A stretch of DNA of 64,000 bases, taken from assembly GCF_037963145.1 (NCBI RefSeq), contig NZ_CP150144.1:3906001-3970000 (forward strand), in the 5' to 3' direction. The notes beneath the pieces are model-generated. The model was not told the DNA's origin, did no database searches, and saw nothing but the letters and a program-made list of their open reading frames with translations. Positions 43,446 to 53,294 of the stretch are shown here, in pieces. The position numbers and the translations under genes are program-made. Positions within the stretch are counted from its first letter, which is position 1; every line of letters starts with the position of its first letter. This stretch comes from Oceanobacillus sp. FSL K6-2867 (GTDB taxonomy: Bacteria > Bacillota > Bacilli > Bacillales > Amphibacillaceae).

Positions 43446-44102
43446 ATGACAAAAATTGCACCTTCTATTTTATCGGCAGACTTTGCCAAACTGGGAGAGG
43501 AAATTATCGATGTAGAAAAGGGTGGAGCAGATTATATCCATGTGGATGTAATGGATGGACATTTTGTTCCTAATATTACAATAGGTCCATTAGTTGTCAA
43601 TGCAATCAAGCCAGTTACAAGCCTGCCACTGGATGTCCATTTAATGATTGAAAATCCAGACTCATACATACCGGCGTTTGCAGAAGCTGGAGCATCCATC
43701 ATAACGGTACATCAGGAGGCTTGTACACATCTCCATCGTACAATTCAACTAATTAAAGCAAATGGCGCAAAGCCTGGGATAGTTATTAATCCAGCAACAC
43801 CAGTAGAAATGCTTAAGCCAGTTTTACAAGAAGTAGATCTTGTTTTGATTATGACGGTTAATCCCGGTTTTGGTGGGCAATCGTTTATCCATGAAGCCGT
43901 AGAGAAAATTGAAAAGCTATCTGTATGGCGTAAGGAATTAAATTTGGATTTTGAGATTGAGGTAGATGGTGGTGTCAATCCTGAAACTGCGAAAATCTGT
44001 ACAGATGCTGGGGCTGATGTTTTAGTGGCCGGCAGCGCGATTTTTGGACAAGCAGATAGGCGTAAAGCAATAGAAGCGATACGTAATGAAACGAAAGGAT
44101 AA
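43446..44102 (+). CDS. rpe: Ribulose-phosphate 3-epimerase
   Basis: 218 aa TIM barrel interconverting ribulose-5-P and xylulose-5-P in the pentose phosphate pathway. Signature motifs: APSILSADFAKLGEEI, HVDVMDGHFVPNITIG (metal His and Asp), LDVHLMIENP, MTVNPGFGGQSF and EVDGGVNPETA. It starts 2 bases after rsgA and is followed by thiN; both linkages match B. subtilis. Confidence 0.97.
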   Translation: MTKIAPSILSADFAKLGEEIIDVEKGGADYIHVDVMDGHFVPNITIGPLVVNAIKPVTSLPLDVHLMIENPDSYIPAFAEAGASIITVHQEACTHLHRTIQLIKANGAKPGIVINPATPVEMLKPVLQEVDLVLIMTVNPGFGGQSFIHEAVEKIEKLSVWRKELNLDFEIEVDGGVNPETAKICTDAGADVLVAGSAIFGQADRRKAIEAIRNETKG

Positions 44103-44107
44103 TCATA

Positions 44108-44758
44108 ATGAAAGCAGTAGCAATAGTGGGAAACGGACCTGCTGGTTTGGTTCCTAATCTTGATTTATTTAAGGATGAGATTGATAGCTGGATAGGTGCA
44201 GATCGTGGAGCATATTTGATAGCAGAGCATGGAATCCCCATAGAATATGCTGTTGGGGATTTTGATTCTATCGATGAATATGAAAAGGAAGTAATTTCCA
44301 GAAATGCTGCAAATATGGAAAAACACCCAACCGAAAAAGATGAAACAGATATGGAGATTGCATTGAACCAAGCATATGCGATGAACCCCAGTAAAATATA
44401 TTTATTTGGTGTTACTGGCGGCAGACTTGATCATGAATTAATAAATATACAGCTTCTATATGTTATTCGGAATAAAGATATTCAGGCTGTTATAGTGGAT
44501 CAATCCAATCAAATGGAAATGCTATCTCCTGGTATACATACAATAGAATATCAAGAAGCATACCCGTATATCTCTCTCATTCCTTTTACAAATCAGGTGG
44601 AGGGGATTAGTTTATCTGGGTTTTATTATCCACTAACGAATACAACTATTACATGGGGATCGACACTTTGCGTCTCAAACAAGCTTCTTTCAAAAAAAGG
44701 TACTTTTTCATTTGATAAGGGCATAGTATTACTAGTAAAGAGTTGTGATACGATTTGA
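44108..44758 (+). CDS. thiN: Thiamine pyrophosphokinase
   Basis: 216 aa. Converts thiamine to thiamine diphosphate with ATP. N-terminal catalytic domain with GADRGAYLIAEHGIPIEYAVGDFDSI and HPTEKDETDMEIAL, then GVTGGRLDHELINIQ; the C-terminal beta-domain binds thiamine (WGSTLCVSNKL). It is five bases after rpe and 39 bases before spoVM. Confidence 0.95.
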   Translation: MKAVAIVGNGPAGLVPNLDLFKDEIDSWIGADRGAYLIAEHGIPIEYAVGDFDSIDEYEKEVISRNAANMEKHPTEKDETDMEIALNQAYAMNPSKIYLFGVTGGRLDHELINIQLLYVIRNKDIQAVIVDQSNQMEMLSPGIHTIEYQEAYPYISLIPFTNQVEGISLSGFYYPLTNTTITWGSTLCVSNKLLSKKGTFSFDKGIVLLVKSCDTI

Positions 44759-44797
44759 ACGTACGTTTGAATTGTAAAACAGGAGGGGTCCCTACTT

Positions 44798-44881
44798 ATG
44801 AAATTCTATACGATTAAACTTCCAAGATTTGTCGGTGGATTTGTAAAAGTTGTAATTGGGATGTTTAAGAAGGAAAAATAA
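44798..44881 (+). CDS. spoVM: Stage V sporulation protein M (SpoVM)
   Basis: 27 codons: MKFYTIKLPRFVGGFVKVVI then GMFKKEK. SpoVM is an amphipathic peptide that recognises the convex forespore membrane and anchors the spore-coat ATPase SpoIVA. The sequence matches the B. subtilis peptide (26 aa) in its MKFYTIKLP start, Pro9 and the Lys-rich end. AGGAGGGG lies 10 bases before the ATG. Its position between thiN and rpmB is conserved. It is too short for routine ORF calling. It shows the organism makes endospores. Confidence 0.96.
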   Translation: MKFYTIKLPRFVGGFVKVVIGMFKKEK

Positions 44882-44943
44882 TTGCCTTAGCAAACATGTT
44901 TTTTTACATCTATGATATGCGCACTTATAGTTTACTAAACATT

Positions 44944-44982
44944 AAAAAGCACCAGATGCATTGCATCCGGTGCTTTTAGTTT
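44944..44982 (-). terminator. Terminator of rpmB, shared with spoVM region
   Basis: Arms aaagcaccagatgca and tgcatccggtgcttt (one mismatch) at about 44946-44976. Read on the minus strand it is followed by a TTTTTAAT tail, so it ends rpmB; read on plus it follows spoVM with a TTTTAGTTTT tail. Confidence 0.85.
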
Positions 44983-45009
44983 TCTAATGTTAATCTGGTG
45001 TTTGGTATA

Positions 45010-45198
45010 TTATACGCGTTCTACTTTACCAGACTTAAGGGCACGTGCAGAAACATAAACTTTTTTAGGTTTACCATCTACCATAATACGTACTTTTTGT
45101 ACATTAGCTTTCCAATTACGTTTGTTGGAATTCATAGCGTGAGAACGAAGGTTACCACTGCGAGTTTGACGTCCAGTTACAACACATTTTCTAGCCAT
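45010..45198 (-). CDS. rpmB: 50S ribosomal protein L28
   Basis: 62 aa basic ribosomal protein on the minus strand. [20 protein letters not shown] and [20 protein letters not shown] are typical; only Cys5 is kept, so this is the zinc-free form. An upstream in-frame ATG at 45207 was rejected because AAGGAGTG sits between it and the ATG at 45198. Reverse orientation between spoVM and yloU is the normal Bacillus arrangement. Confidence 0.97.
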   Translation of the reverse strand: MARKCVVTGRQTRSGNLRSHAMNSNKRNWKANVQKVRIMVDGKPKKVYVSARALKSGKVERV

Positions 45199-45262
45199 AT
45201 TATTCACTCCTTACTCTATCATGTGTCATTTATTACTTATACAATTTATCACAAGTAAGTTA

Positions 45263-45291
45263 ATAATGCAACGAATCTTTTTTTATGTCAA
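45263..45291 (-). promoter_or_regulatory. rpmB promoter
   Basis: On the minus strand: TTGACA (45291-45286), 17-base spacer, CATTAT (45268-45263), 65 bases before the rpmB start. Confidence 0.6.
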
Positions 45292-45359
45292 GTCGAGAAG
45301 AGAGCTGCATAATGCACAAGCTCCATGGGATAAAGCGAAAATACTTGACAGATTAAAAG

Positions 45360-45391
45360 AAATACTTCATTGTAGTATGAGGTATTTTTAT
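45360..45391 (+). terminator. Hairpin with T run upstream of yloU
   Basis: Arms aaatacttcat (45360-45370) and atgaggtattt (45377-45387), 11 bp with one G-T pair, then TTTA. No gene on the plus strand precedes it. A second, weaker one (aggcatc/gatgctt plus TTTTT) is at about 45484-45521. They lie in the rpmB-yloU gap of 350 bases, which otherwise holds a TATAAT at 45440-45445. Confidence 0.5.
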
Positions 45392-45548
45392 ATTTATCGT
45401 GTCATACTGTAGTTGCTTTTAAATATGAGCCGTATATAGTATAATTTGATTATATTCTGTTTAAAGGTTAATAAGGAAACACAAGGCATCAAATTATGAA
45501 TTACATTTCATTCGATGCTTTTTGATATGTACGTTAAGGAGGATTATT

Positions 45549-45911
45549 ATGTCCATTGAACTTCATACAACTGATGGTCAAGTAACAATTACAAATGAAG
45601 TTATCGCTACAATTGCAGGTGGAACTGCAGTTGAATGTTATGGAATTGTAGGAATGGCATCGAAAAGCCAAATTAAAGATGGCATTGCAGAAATTCTTAG
45701 AAAAGAGAATTACTCAAGAGGTATTGTAGTTCGTCAAGAAGAGAATAAGCTGCATATTGACATGTATATTATCGTAAGCTATGGAACGAAGATTTCTGAA
45801 GTAGCAAATAATGTACAATCACAAGTCAAATATACTTTGCATCAATCATTAGGTTTATCGATTGACTCAGTAAATATTTATATTCAAGGTGTCCGTGTAG
45901 CAAAAGACTAG
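45549..45911 (+). CDS. yloU: Asp23/Gls24 family envelope stress protein YloU
   Basis: 120 aa. Asp23 domain with TTDGQVTITNEVIATIAGGTAVECYGIVGM and the terminal VNIYIQGVRVA. Family members form membrane-associated filaments or respond to alkaline/envelope stress; this copy is the one always paired with fakA. An in-frame ATG at 45522 was rejected since AAGGAGGA (45536-45543) serves the ATG at 45549. It lies 30 bases before fakA. Confidence 0.93.
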   Translation: MSIELHTTDGQVTITNEVIATIAGGTAVECYGIVGMASKSQIKDGIAEILRKENYSRGIVVRQEENKLHIDMYIIVSYGTKISEVANNVQSQVKYTLHQSLGLSIDSVNIYIQGVRVAKD

Positions 45912-45941
45912 TTTTGTTTCGGCTTTGGAGGAGGAAATTCA

Positions 45942-47600
45942 GTGACGGTAGAAAAGTTAGATGGCGTTACGTTAGCACAGATGATACTCACTGGAGCACA
46001 TCATTTAGCAAATAATGCCAAGAAAATAGATGCGTTAAATGTATTCCCCGTACCAGATGGAGATACGGGAACAAATATGAATTTATCGATTACTTCAGGA
46101 GCTAATGAAGTGAAACATCTTGCAAGCAATAATACATCTGAAGTAGCAAATGCTTTTGCAAAAGGACTACTGATGGGCGCAAGGGGAAATTCTGGTGTGA
46201 TTTTATCCCAAATTTTCCGTGGTTTTGCAAAAGGCATGGGAAAGAAGCAGTCGTTAACGGTAGCTGATTTAGCTGAAGCTTTTGATGGCGGTGTTGCTAG
46301 CGCTTATAAAGCAGTTATGAAACCTGTCGAAGGAACCATACTGACTGTGGCAAAGGATGCAGCCAAAGAAGCATTGCGAGTGTCTGAAACAGAAAATGAT
46401 ATTACCGTTTTTATGGAAAGAGTGCTCGCTGAGGCGAAAGCATCTTTAAAACGCACACCAGATTTATTGCCCGTTTTAAAAGAGGTAGGGGTAGTTGATT
46501 CAGGCGGACAAGGACTCGTAACGATTTATGAAGGCTTTTTAGCTGCTTTAAAAGGGGAAGCTTTACCCGCTGATTCCACGGAAGTAAAGATGGAAGAAAT
46601 GGTGAACGCTGAGCATCATAAGATTAGCCAGGACTTTATGGATACATCGGAAATCAATTTTGGATACTGTACGGAATTTATGGTGAAGCTTGAAAATGAT
46701 AAATTAGCTGAGCATCCATTTAATGAAGAGAAATTTCGCAATGAATTAAGCGAGCTTGGAGATTCATTATTAGTTGTATCTGATGATGAGATCATAAAAG
46801 TTCATATTCATTCGGAGCAGCCTGGAACATGTCTGACAATGGGACAGCGTTTCGGAAGCTTGATCAATATGAAAATCGAGAATATGCGAGAGCAGCATGC
46901 TGCAATTGTTGGAGATAAATCTGAAGAAGTTCCAAAACAAAAAACTAAATACGGTGTCGTGACAGTTGCAATGGGAAGCGGACTTAAAGCTTTATTCGAA
47001 AGCCTGGGAGTGTCTGTAGTCATTGAAGGTGGACAAACGATGAACCCGAGTACACAGGATATTACGGATGCTATTCAAAAAACGAATGCTGAGAATGTAA
47101 TTATTTTACCAAACAATAAAAACATTCTGATGGCAGCTGACCAAGCAGCCGAGCTTGCAGAAGGAAATGTGGCTGTTGTGGCTACGAAAACAATTCCACA
47201 AGGGATTAGTGCGATGCTGGCATTTAATTCGGAAGCAAGTATTGATGATAATCAAACTGCGATGGACGAGGCACGCAAACATGTAAAAACTGGACAAATA
47301 ACCTATGCGGTCAGAGATACGCAAATTGACGGTATTACAATTGAAAAAGATAGCTTTATGGGTATTAATGAAGGTAAAATTGTTACAACCCATAAAGAGA
47401 AGGTCGAAGCAGTTAAATTGTTATTAAAAGAATTAATTACAGACGAAGATGAAATATTGACTATTTTACAAGGTGAAGATGTAGAAGAAGAAGAGGTAAC
47501 AGAGCTTGTGGACTACATTGAAGCAACATATGAAGATATCGAGGTTGAGGTTCATAATGGCAACCAGCCTATCTATTCTTATATTTTCTCTGTAGAATGA
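45942..47600 (+). CDS. fakA: Fatty acid kinase catalytic subunit FakA (DhaL-domain, YloV)
   Basis: 552 aa. Phosphorylates FakB-bound exogenous fatty acids for entry into phospholipid synthesis. N-terminal DhaL/DAK2 ATP domain (about 8-200) with NVFPVPDGDTGTNM (metal aspartates), GARGNSGVILSQ and VVDSGGQGLVTI. A middle domain and a C-terminal domain (about 320-552) follow. The start is a GTG after GAGGAGG. No fakB (degV) gene is adjacent. The gene ends at a terminator; the next ordinary syntenic gene, sdaAB, lies 10.5 kb away. Confidence 0.94.
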   Translation: MTVEKLDGVTLAQMILTGAHHLANNAKKIDALNVFPVPDGDTGTNMNLSITSGANEVKHLASNNTSEVANAFAKGLLMGARGNSGVILSQIFRGFAKGMGKKQSLTVADLAEAFDGGVASAYKAVMKPVEGTILTVAKDAAKEALRVSETENDITVFMERVLAEAKASLKRTPDLLPVLKEVGVVDSGGQGLVTIYEGFLAALKGEALPADSTEVKMEEMVNAEHHKISQDFMDTSEINFGYCTEFMVKLENDKLAEHPFNEEKFRNELSELGDSLLVVSDDEIIKVHIHSEQPGTCLTMGQRFGSLINMKIENMREQHAAIVGDKSEEVPKQKTKYGVVTVAMGSGLKALFESLGVSVVIEGGQTMNPSTQDITDAIQKTNAENVIILPNNKNILMAADQAAELAEGNVAVVATKTIPQGISAMLAFNSEASIDDNQTAMDEARKHVKTGQITYAVRDTQIDGITIEKDSFMGINEGKIVTTHKEKVEAVKLLLKELITDEDEILTILQGEDVEEEEVTELVDYIEATYEDIEVEVHNGNQPIYSYIFSVE

Positions 47601-47607
47601 TGCTTTG

Positions 47608-47643
47608 AAAAAGATCGTGTGAATGATGCATGGTCTTTTTTTC
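47608..47643 (+). terminator. Terminator after fakA
   Basis: 12-bp stem aaaaagatcgtg (47608-47619) / catggtcttttt (47629-47640) with two G-T pairs, followed by more T. Confidence 0.85.
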
Positions 47644-48292
47644 TTATAATTGGATGGAAAACAGTTGCATAATCAAATTGTCCTGCATTGGTAAACGTAA
47701 TGCTTGATTTTCTGCCAAAAATCTGTAATATAGGTATAGTATTAAATTAATCATGAATCGATTAAAGAATTTAGTTACACTCTCAAACTATTTTGTCTTT
47801 AGTTAATCTACTAACAGACGAAGTAGACTACCCTCTCTTTTCGTTGTTCAGAAGATCCACCATCTTCATCAGTTCCTAACTGAAAATGAACAGCATGTAT
47901 GACAAACTTTTTATAAACCTTTAAAAATTAAATACAACATGCAATGTGGTTCTAATATGGAATCGCTTATTTGTGATTGTTTTCACAAATATTTAAGTTT
48001 GATCGGTAACAAGGATTAATTTACATACGAAAATGATACATGTGTAATGCGTAAAGAACACAGGTGAATGATGCTTCATAGCTGGATTAACATTACTTCC
48101 AAGTGTTATATGGAGTGTAGGCCTATTTCTGAATAAATAATCTAGTTAATTAGGTATTATTCCATGTGAAAATTCCCAATAATAATTAAAACTATTTCTT
48201 TTTCTGCTTTTTAAATTCAAGTATGGTTTTGAACTAGTGATAAATGGGGAAACTAGTTATTACACATAAGAGTCAAAGGAGGAAATTTATAA
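47644..48292. other. 649-base AT-rich region upstream of ureA
   Basis: No ORF with a ribosome site. It contains the palindrome at 47969-47990 and, nearer ureA, paired aactagt motifs (48231-48257 region). No convincing sigma-A promoter could be fixed by eye. Confidence 0.55.
47969..47990. promoter_or_regulatory. CRP/FNR-family operator candidate upstream of ureA
   Basis: Perfect 8-base arms atttgtga and tcacaaat around ttgttt. The core TGTGA-N6-TCACA (47972-47987) equals the consensus of the CRP/FNR superfamily, including Bacillus Fnr and ArcR-type regulators. It lies 303 bases before ureA. Confidence 0.55.
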
Positions 48293-48595
48293 ATGCAATT
48301 ATTACCGCGTGAAATGGATAAGCTCTTAATTGTAGTAGCAGCTGACCTAGCGAGGCGCAGAAGAGATCGTGGACTAAAACTGAATCATCCAGAAGCGATG
48401 GCGCTGATTACATATGAGCTATTAGAAGGTGCACGCGATGGCAAGACCGTTGCTGAGTTAATGGAATTTGGAGCAACTATTTTAACGCGTGAAGATGTGA
48501 TGGCTGGTGTGCCGGAAATGATTGATGATATTCAAGTTGAAGCGACATTTCCAGATGGAACAAAATTAGTAACGGTTCATAACCCGATTCGTTAA
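48293..48595 (+). CDS. ureA: Urease gamma subunit
   Basis: 100 aa structural subunit of nickel urease (urea to ammonia and carbamate). [23 protein letters not shown] and [27 protein letters not shown] are highly conserved in UreA. AAAGGAGG precedes the ATG. It is the first gene of ureABCEFGD, 13 bases before ureB; the separate small subunits are the usual non-Helicobacter form. Confidence 0.98.
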   Translation: MQLLPREMDKLLIVVAADLARRRRDRGLKLNHPEAMALITYELLEGARDGKTVAELMEFGATILTREDVMAGVPEMIDDIQVEATFPDGTKLVTVHNPIR

Positions 48596-48608
48596 AAGGA
48601 GTGACAAA

Positions 48609-48932
48609 ATGATACCTGGTGAATTGATATTAAAAGATGAGGAAATCATCTGCAACGAAGATAAAATAAGTTCCAAGGTTACTGTAATCAATACGGGTGA
48701 CCGTCCAGTACAAGTTGGTTCACATTATCATTTTTATGAAGTGAATGAAGCATTGATATTTAATCGTGAGGATACTTATGGAAAACGATTAAACGTTCCA
48801 GCAGGTGCCGCCGTGCGTTTCGAACCTGGTGATGAAAAAGAGATCGAACTAATCGATTTTGCAGGTACAAGGGAAGTTTATGGTTTTAATAATAAAGTCG
48901 ATGGGCCTTTAGAAGGTAGGGATTCGAAATGA
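48609..48932 (+). CDS. ureB: Urease beta subunit
   Basis: 107 aa. [12 protein letters not shown] start and [44 protein letters not shown] motifs are typical of UreB. It forms the (alpha-beta-gamma)3 core with UreA and UreC. AAAGGAGTG precedes the ATG. It overlaps ureC by 4 bases. Confidence 0.98.
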   Translation: MIPGELILKDEEIICNEDKISSKVTVINTGDRPVQVGSHYHFYEVNEALIFNREDTYGKRLNVPAGAAVRFEPGDEKEIELIDFAGTREVYGFNNKVDGPLEGRDSK

Positions 48933-50641
48933 GTTTTAAGATGTCACGAGAGCAATACTCACAAATGTATGGTCCGACAACAGGAGATTCGGTCCGATTA
49001 GCTGACACAGATTTGTTTATCCAGATTGAGAAAGATTATACGACCTACGGAGAAGAAGTCGTATTTGGTGGTGGCAAGGTTATTCGTGACGGTATGGGAC
49101 AGCATCCACTTGCTACACGTGATCAGGATGTTCCGGATACTGTTATTACAAACGTGATTGTGCTTGATTATACAGGGATTTATAAAGCAGATGTTGCATT
49201 GCGAGATGGATTGATTTTTGCTATTGGGAAAAGTGGAAATCCGCTTGTCATGGACAATGTAGATATTGTAATCGGTGCTGCAACAGAGGTAATTGCTGGT
49301 GAAGGTAAAATTCTGACAGCTGGTGGCATTGACACACATGTTCACTTTATTAACCCTGCACAGGTAGATGTTGCTCTTACTGCAGGATTAACAACTTTAA
49401 TAGGTGGAGGAACAGGACCAGGTGCTGGGTCGCGAGCGACTACAGTAACACCGGGAATATGGAATATGCATCGAATGCTTCAAGCTATCGAGGGACTTCC
49501 GATTAATATCGGTTTGACAGGGAAAGGGCACGCAGCAACAGCAGGTCCGCTTGAAGAGCAGATTCGCGCGGGCGCAATCGGCTTGAAGGTGCATGAGGAT
49601 TGGGGCGCAACACCGTCTGCATTAGACCATTCATTACGTGTTGCGGATGAATTTGACGTGCAAGTGGCCCTGCATGCAGACACATTAAATGAAGCGGGCT
49701 TTTTCGAAAATACGATGAAAGCAGTAAAAGACCGTGTCATTCATATGTATCATACAGAAGGAGCTGGCGGTGGACATGCACCAGATTTGATTAAGTCAGC
49801 GGGCATGTTAAATGTTCTGCCATCCTCAACGAACCCAACGATGCCTTACACAGTTAATACAATTGACGAGCATCTTGATATGCTGATGGTTTGTCACCAT
49901 CTAAATCCATCCGTACCAGAGGATATTGCTTTTGCGGATTCCCGTATACGAAGAGAAACGATTGCAGCTGAAGACATCTTACAGGATATGGGTGTATTTA
50001 GTATGATGAGTTCCGATGCGCAAGCAATGGGACGTATTGGTGAAGTGGTCCTGAGAACATGGCAAACTGCTGATAAAATGAAGAAGCAAATGGGAATTAT
50101 GAAAGGCGACAGCAAGTATGCTGATAATAATCGTGCTAAACGATATATCGCCAAATATACGATTAACCCTGCAATTACACACGGAATTTCCGAATATGTC
50201 GGTTCGATTGAAGTAGGGAAATCTGCTGACCTTGTATTATGGGAGCCACGCTTCTTTGGAGTGAAGCCGGAGATGATACTAAAAAACGGTCTTGCTGTTC
50301 AAAGTCTGATGGGTGATGCCAATGCAACGATTCCAACACCACAGCCAATGATTTATCGTCCAATGTATGCTTCAACCGGAAAAGCATTAGCCAAAAGCTC
50401 TTTTACCTTTGTATCGCAAGCTGCGTATGACGATAACATTCAAGAAAAGCTTGGTCTTGAAAAAATGGTAAGACCAGTTCGTGGGATCCGTAATCTTACA
50501 AAGAAAGATATGAAATTAAATACAGAAACTCCAGATATCGATGTTGACCCACAAACATATGAAGTGCGAATAGATGGTGAATTAATTACATGTGATCCTG
50601 TTGACACGGTACCAATGGGGCAGCGATATTTCTTATTTTGA
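48929..50641 (+). CDS. ureC: Urease alpha (catalytic) subunit
   Basis: 570 aa nickel amidohydrolase. By codon position the complete active-site set is present: H137 and H139 (THVHF), carbamylated K220 (GLKVHEDWG), H222, H249 (ALHADTLNE), H275, H323 in the mobile flap ([12 protein letters not shown]) and D363 (SSDAQAMG). The length is normal and there is no frame break, so active urease is expected once nickel is loaded. It overlaps ureB by 4 bases and is followed 10 bases later by ureE. Confidence 0.98.
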   Translation: MSFKMSREQYSQMYGPTTGDSVRLADTDLFIQIEKDYTTYGEEVVFGGGKVIRDGMGQHPLATRDQDVPDTVITNVIVLDYTGIYKADVALRDGLIFAIGKSGNPLVMDNVDIVIGAATEVIAGEGKILTAGGIDTHVHFINPAQVDVALTAGLTTLIGGGTGPGAGSRATTVTPGIWNMHRMLQAIEGLPINIGLTGKGHAATAGPLEEQIRAGAIGLKVHEDWGATPSALDHSLRVADEFDVQVALHADTLNEAGFFENTMKAVKDRVIHMYHTEGAGGGHAPDLIKSAGMLNVLPSSTNPTMPYTVNTIDEHLDMLMVCHHLNPSVPEDIAFADSRIRRETIAAEDILQDMGVFSMMSSDAQAMGRIGEVVLRTWQTADKMKKQMGIMKGDSKYADNNRAKRYIAKYTINPAITHGISEYVGSIEVGKSADLVLWEPRFFGVKPEMILKNGLAVQSLMGDANATIPTPQPMIYRPMYASTGKALAKSSFTFVSQAAYDDNIQEKLGLEKMVRPVRGIRNLTKKDMKLNTETPDIDVDPQTYEVRIDGELITCDPVDTVPMGQRYFLF

Positions 50642-50651
50642 GGTGAAATGA

Positions 50652-51107
50652 TTGATAATCGAGAAAATAGTCGGCAATATAAATGAAATGGATCAAGAAG
50701 AAATAAATAAGCGACATAAAGAAACGGTTTACCTTGAAAGTGCTCACTTAGTCAAGCGGATTCAGCGCGTTGAAACAGATCATGGAAACGAAGTTGGCAT
50801 TCGTCTAAAGGATCCACGGGATTTAGTAGCTGGTGATGTGCTTTATATGGATGATAAAAACATGATTGTAGTAGATGTGCTATCGGATGATTTGTTAGTT
50901 ATCAGCCCAAGAAGTATACATGAAATGGGAACAATCGCCCATCAGCTTGGAAATCGTCATCTTCCTGCCCAGTTCGAGGGAAATGACATGCTCGTCCAAT
51001 ATGATTACTTAGTTGAAGAATTACTGCAAGAGCTTGCCATCCCTTTCAAACGAGAAGATCGTAAAGTGAAACAAGCCTTCCGACATATAGGGCATAGCCA
51101 TGATTGA
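50652..51107 (+). CDS. ureE: Urease accessory protein UreE (nickel metallochaperone)
   Basis: 151 aa. N-terminal peptide-binding domain and C-terminal metal-binding domain with [20 protein letters not shown], which contains the conserved nickel His. The C-terminus (FRHIGHSHD) has only a few histidines, not the His-rich tail of enterobacterial UreE. The start is a TTG at 50652 ([10 protein letters not shown]) after GAGGTGA; an ATG at 50648 is in another frame. It overlaps ureF by 8 bases. Confidence 0.93.
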   Translation: MIIEKIVGNINEMDQEEINKRHKETVYLESAHLVKRIQRVETDHGNEVGIRLKDPRDLVAGDVLYMDDKNMIVVDVLSDDLLVISPRSIHEMGTIAHQLGNRHLPAQFEGNDMLVQYDYLVEELLQELAIPFKREDRKVKQAFRHIGHSHD

Positions 51108-51786
51108 TCGTGCACTGGCATTATTTCAACTATGCGACTCGAATTTCCCAACGGGTTCTTTCAGTCATTCATTTGGATTGGAAACATATATCCAAGAAAA
51201 TCTTGTTCATGATAAGAAATCTTTCTCAAAGTGGTTAAAGGTGTACTTACATGAACAGCTGGTTTTTTCAGATGGCTTAGCATCGAGGTTAGCATATGAG
51301 GCGCTGGTTGAGGGAGATCTTGATAAGGTGTGGGAATTGGACAGGCTATTGACTGTCCAAAACCTTGCGCGTGAATCACGAGAAGGTACACAGCGAATGG
51401 GCGAAAGGATGCTGACTATTGTAGAGGAATTATATAAAATTCCAATTACGGCGGAATATCGCGGTCGTATAAAAGAAAAACGCTCGTTTGGTCACTCTGC
51501 ACTTGTGTTTACAATGGTAGGGCATTATTTGCAAGTTGAGAAGGAAATGACGATTCGATATTACTTATATTCAACGATTGCGGCGCTTGTTCAAAATGCT
51601 GTCCGTGCAATCCCATTGGGACAAACGACAGGACAACAAATAATCCACGATTTTCAAAAAGAGCTTGTTATAGCATCGGAAAAAATAATGAAGCTCGATA
51701 GCATTGAATTTGGCATTGTTTCGCCAGGTTTAGAATTAGCTCAGATGGAGCATGAACGTGTAAATGTTCGAATTTTTATGTCGTAG
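51100..51786 (+). CDS. ureF: Urease accessory protein UreF
   Basis: 228 aa all-helical protein that with UreD and UreG forms the apo-urease activation complex and gates GTP hydrolysis. [26 protein letters not shown] is the family signature; [14 protein letters not shown] is the conserved C-terminal motif. It overlaps ureE by 8 bases; 32 bases separate it from ureG. Confidence 0.95.
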   Translation: MIDRALALFQLCDSNFPTGSFSHSFGLETYIQENLVHDKKSFSKWLKVYLHEQLVFSDGLASRLAYEALVEGDLDKVWELDRLLTVQNLARESREGTQRMGERMLTIVEELYKIPITAEYRGRIKEKRSFGHSALVFTMVGHYLQVEKEMTIRYYLYSTIAALVQNAVRAIPLGQTTGQQIIHDFQKELVIASEKIMKLDSIEFGIVSPGLELAQMEHERVNVRIFMS

Positions 51787-51818
51787 TTTTTAAGAAATTT
51801 TGTAAAGGAAGTGTTTTT

Positions 51819-52439
51819 ATGGAACCAATTCGAATTGGAGTAGGCGGCCCTGTAGGTGCCGGAAAAACGATGCTCGTAGAAAAACTAACTCGTGCGTTAG
51901 ATGGAGAAATCAGCATGGCGGTAATTACAAATGATATTTATACGAAAGAGGATGCGAAATTTCTGGTAGCAAATGGTATTTTGCCGGATGATCGAATCGT
52001 TGGAGTGGAAACAGGCGGATGCCCGCATACAGCGATTCGCGAAGATGCATCAATGAACTTCGCTGCAATTGAAGAATTGAAAGAGAAACATCCTGATGTA
52101 GAACTTATTTTTGTTGAAAGTGGTGGGGATAACCTCGCTGCAACATTTAGTCCAGAGCTTGTAGATTTTTCTATTTATATTATTGATGTGGCACAAGGGG
52201 AGAAAATCCCGCGCAAGGGTGGACAAGGGATGATTAAATCAGATTTGTTTATTATTAATAAAACAGATTTAGCCCCATACGTTGGCGCCAGCCTTGAAAT
52301 CATGGAATCGGATACGAAAGTATTCCGTGGCAATAAGCCGTTTATTTTTACGAATTTAAAGGATAATGAAGGACTCGATGAGGTTGTCGACTGGATTAAA
52401 AAGCATGCATTGCTAAAAGGATTGGAGCAACATGACTGA
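51819..52439 (+). CDS. ureG: Urease accessory GTPase UreG
   Basis: 206 aa SIMIBI-class GTPase driving nickel insertion. P-loop [15 protein letters not shown] at about 8-22; nickel-binding Cys-Pro-His in [16 protein letters not shown]; Walker [18 protein letters not shown]; base-recognition [21 protein letters not shown] precedes the ATG. It overlaps ureD by 8 bases. Confidence 0.97.
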   Translation: MEPIRIGVGGPVGAGKTMLVEKLTRALDGEISMAVITNDIYTKEDAKFLVANGILPDDRIVGVETGGCPHTAIREDASMNFAAIEELKEKHPDVELIFVESGGDNLAATFSPELVDFSIYIIDVAQGEKIPRKGGQGMIKSDLFIINKTDLAPYVGASLEIMESDTKVFRGNKPFIFTNLKDNEGLDEVVDWIKKHALLKGLEQHD

Positions 52440-53256
52440 TTGGACTGGGATCCTAGAGCTTGATTTGGAAAAGAGGCAAGGAAGAACAGTAGCTAAAAAT
52501 GTCTATTTTCAAGGCGCTTTTAAAGTGCAGCGTCCTGTATATCTAAATAATTACAGCTACCCTTGCTATTACCTGTTAAATCCCGGTGGCGGCTATTTGG
52601 ATGGAGATACGTATCGTATGAAAGTGACCCTTGATGAAGGCGCACAGGTTACGCTAACAACACAATCTGCAACTAAAGTATATAAAACGCCAAATAAAGA
52701 AGCGTACCAGGAAACGGAATTCCACTTAAAAAAAGATAGTTATTTAGAATATCTTCCAGATCCGCTGATTGCTTATCAGAATGCGCGTTATTTTCAAAAG
52801 AACACGGTGTACATGGAAAAAGGTGCAACACTACTATATTCCGATATTTTGACACCGGGCTGGTCCCCGGAAGGGAAACAGTTTAGTTATAATCAATTAC
52901 GGCTTATCAACGAAATCTATCTAGATAATGAATTGATTGCCTTTGATCATATTAATCTAAACCCTGCAGCCCAAGAAATTGATGGGTTAGGCTTTATGGA
53001 AGGTTATACCCATCTAGGTTCGTTTATTGTAATTGGGGATAAAACGAAGGCAGCCTTGCTTGATACATTGTATGAAACGATTGAAAAAGAAACAGCCGAT
53101 ATTAAAGCGGGTTTATCAGAACTTCATGTGCCAGGTTTTACAATTAGAGTATTAGCTAACTCAACGCAAGTGATTGAACGGATTTTTACCGCTTGCCACC
53201 GTGTGATAAGTGATGAATGGTATCAAATGCAGCCAAGTTTTCTAAGAAAATATTAA
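52432..53256 (+). CDS. ureD: Urease accessory protein UreD (UreH)
   Basis: 274 aa scaffold of the activation complex. Family motifs: [52 protein letters not shown] and [14 protein letters not shown]. It is last in the operon, as in Bacillus-type ureABCEFGD clusters, and is followed directly by a strong terminator. No urea channel (ureI), urea ABC transporter or nickel transporter gene follows in the window. Confidence 0.95.
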   Translation: MTDWTGILELDLEKRQGRTVAKNVYFQGAFKVQRPVYLNNYSYPCYYLLNPGGGYLDGDTYRMKVTLDEGAQVTLTTQSATKVYKTPNKEAYQETEFHLKKDSYLEYLPDPLIAYQNARYFQKNTVYMEKGATLLYSDILTPGWSPEGKQFSYNQLRLINEIYLDNELIAFDHINLNPAAQEIDGLGFMEGYTHLGSFIVIGDKTKAALLDTLYETIEKETADIKAGLSELHVPGFTIRVLANSTQVIERIFTACHRVISDEWYQMQPSFLRKY

Positions 53257-53264
53257 CATCGTCC

Positions 53265-53294
53265 CGACAACCAAAAAGGTTGTCGGTTTTTTTA
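53265..53294 (+). terminator. Terminator of the urease operon
   Basis: Perfect stem cgacaacc (53265-53272) / ggttgtcg (53278-53285), 5-base loop, then a G and seven T. The rest of the 53257-53592 gap holds a second hairpin (about 53332-53369) and the ECF promoter. Confidence 0.93.

Noticed and set aside
45221..45412. 63-codon plus-strand frame between rpmB and yloU
   Set aside because: It crosses the rpmB promoter and a terminator hairpin and lacks a ribosome site.
47972..47987. TnrA/GlnR site before ureA (TGTNA-N7-TNACA)
   Set aside because: The spacer is 6, not 7; the symmetry fits the CRP/FNR consensus instead.
53232..53248. gccaagttttctaagaa at the end of ureD matches the tail of repeat D
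   Set aside because: Only 17 bases match, with no stem part, and they encode the PSFLRK residues of an ordinary UreD C-terminus; chance is the simpler explanation.
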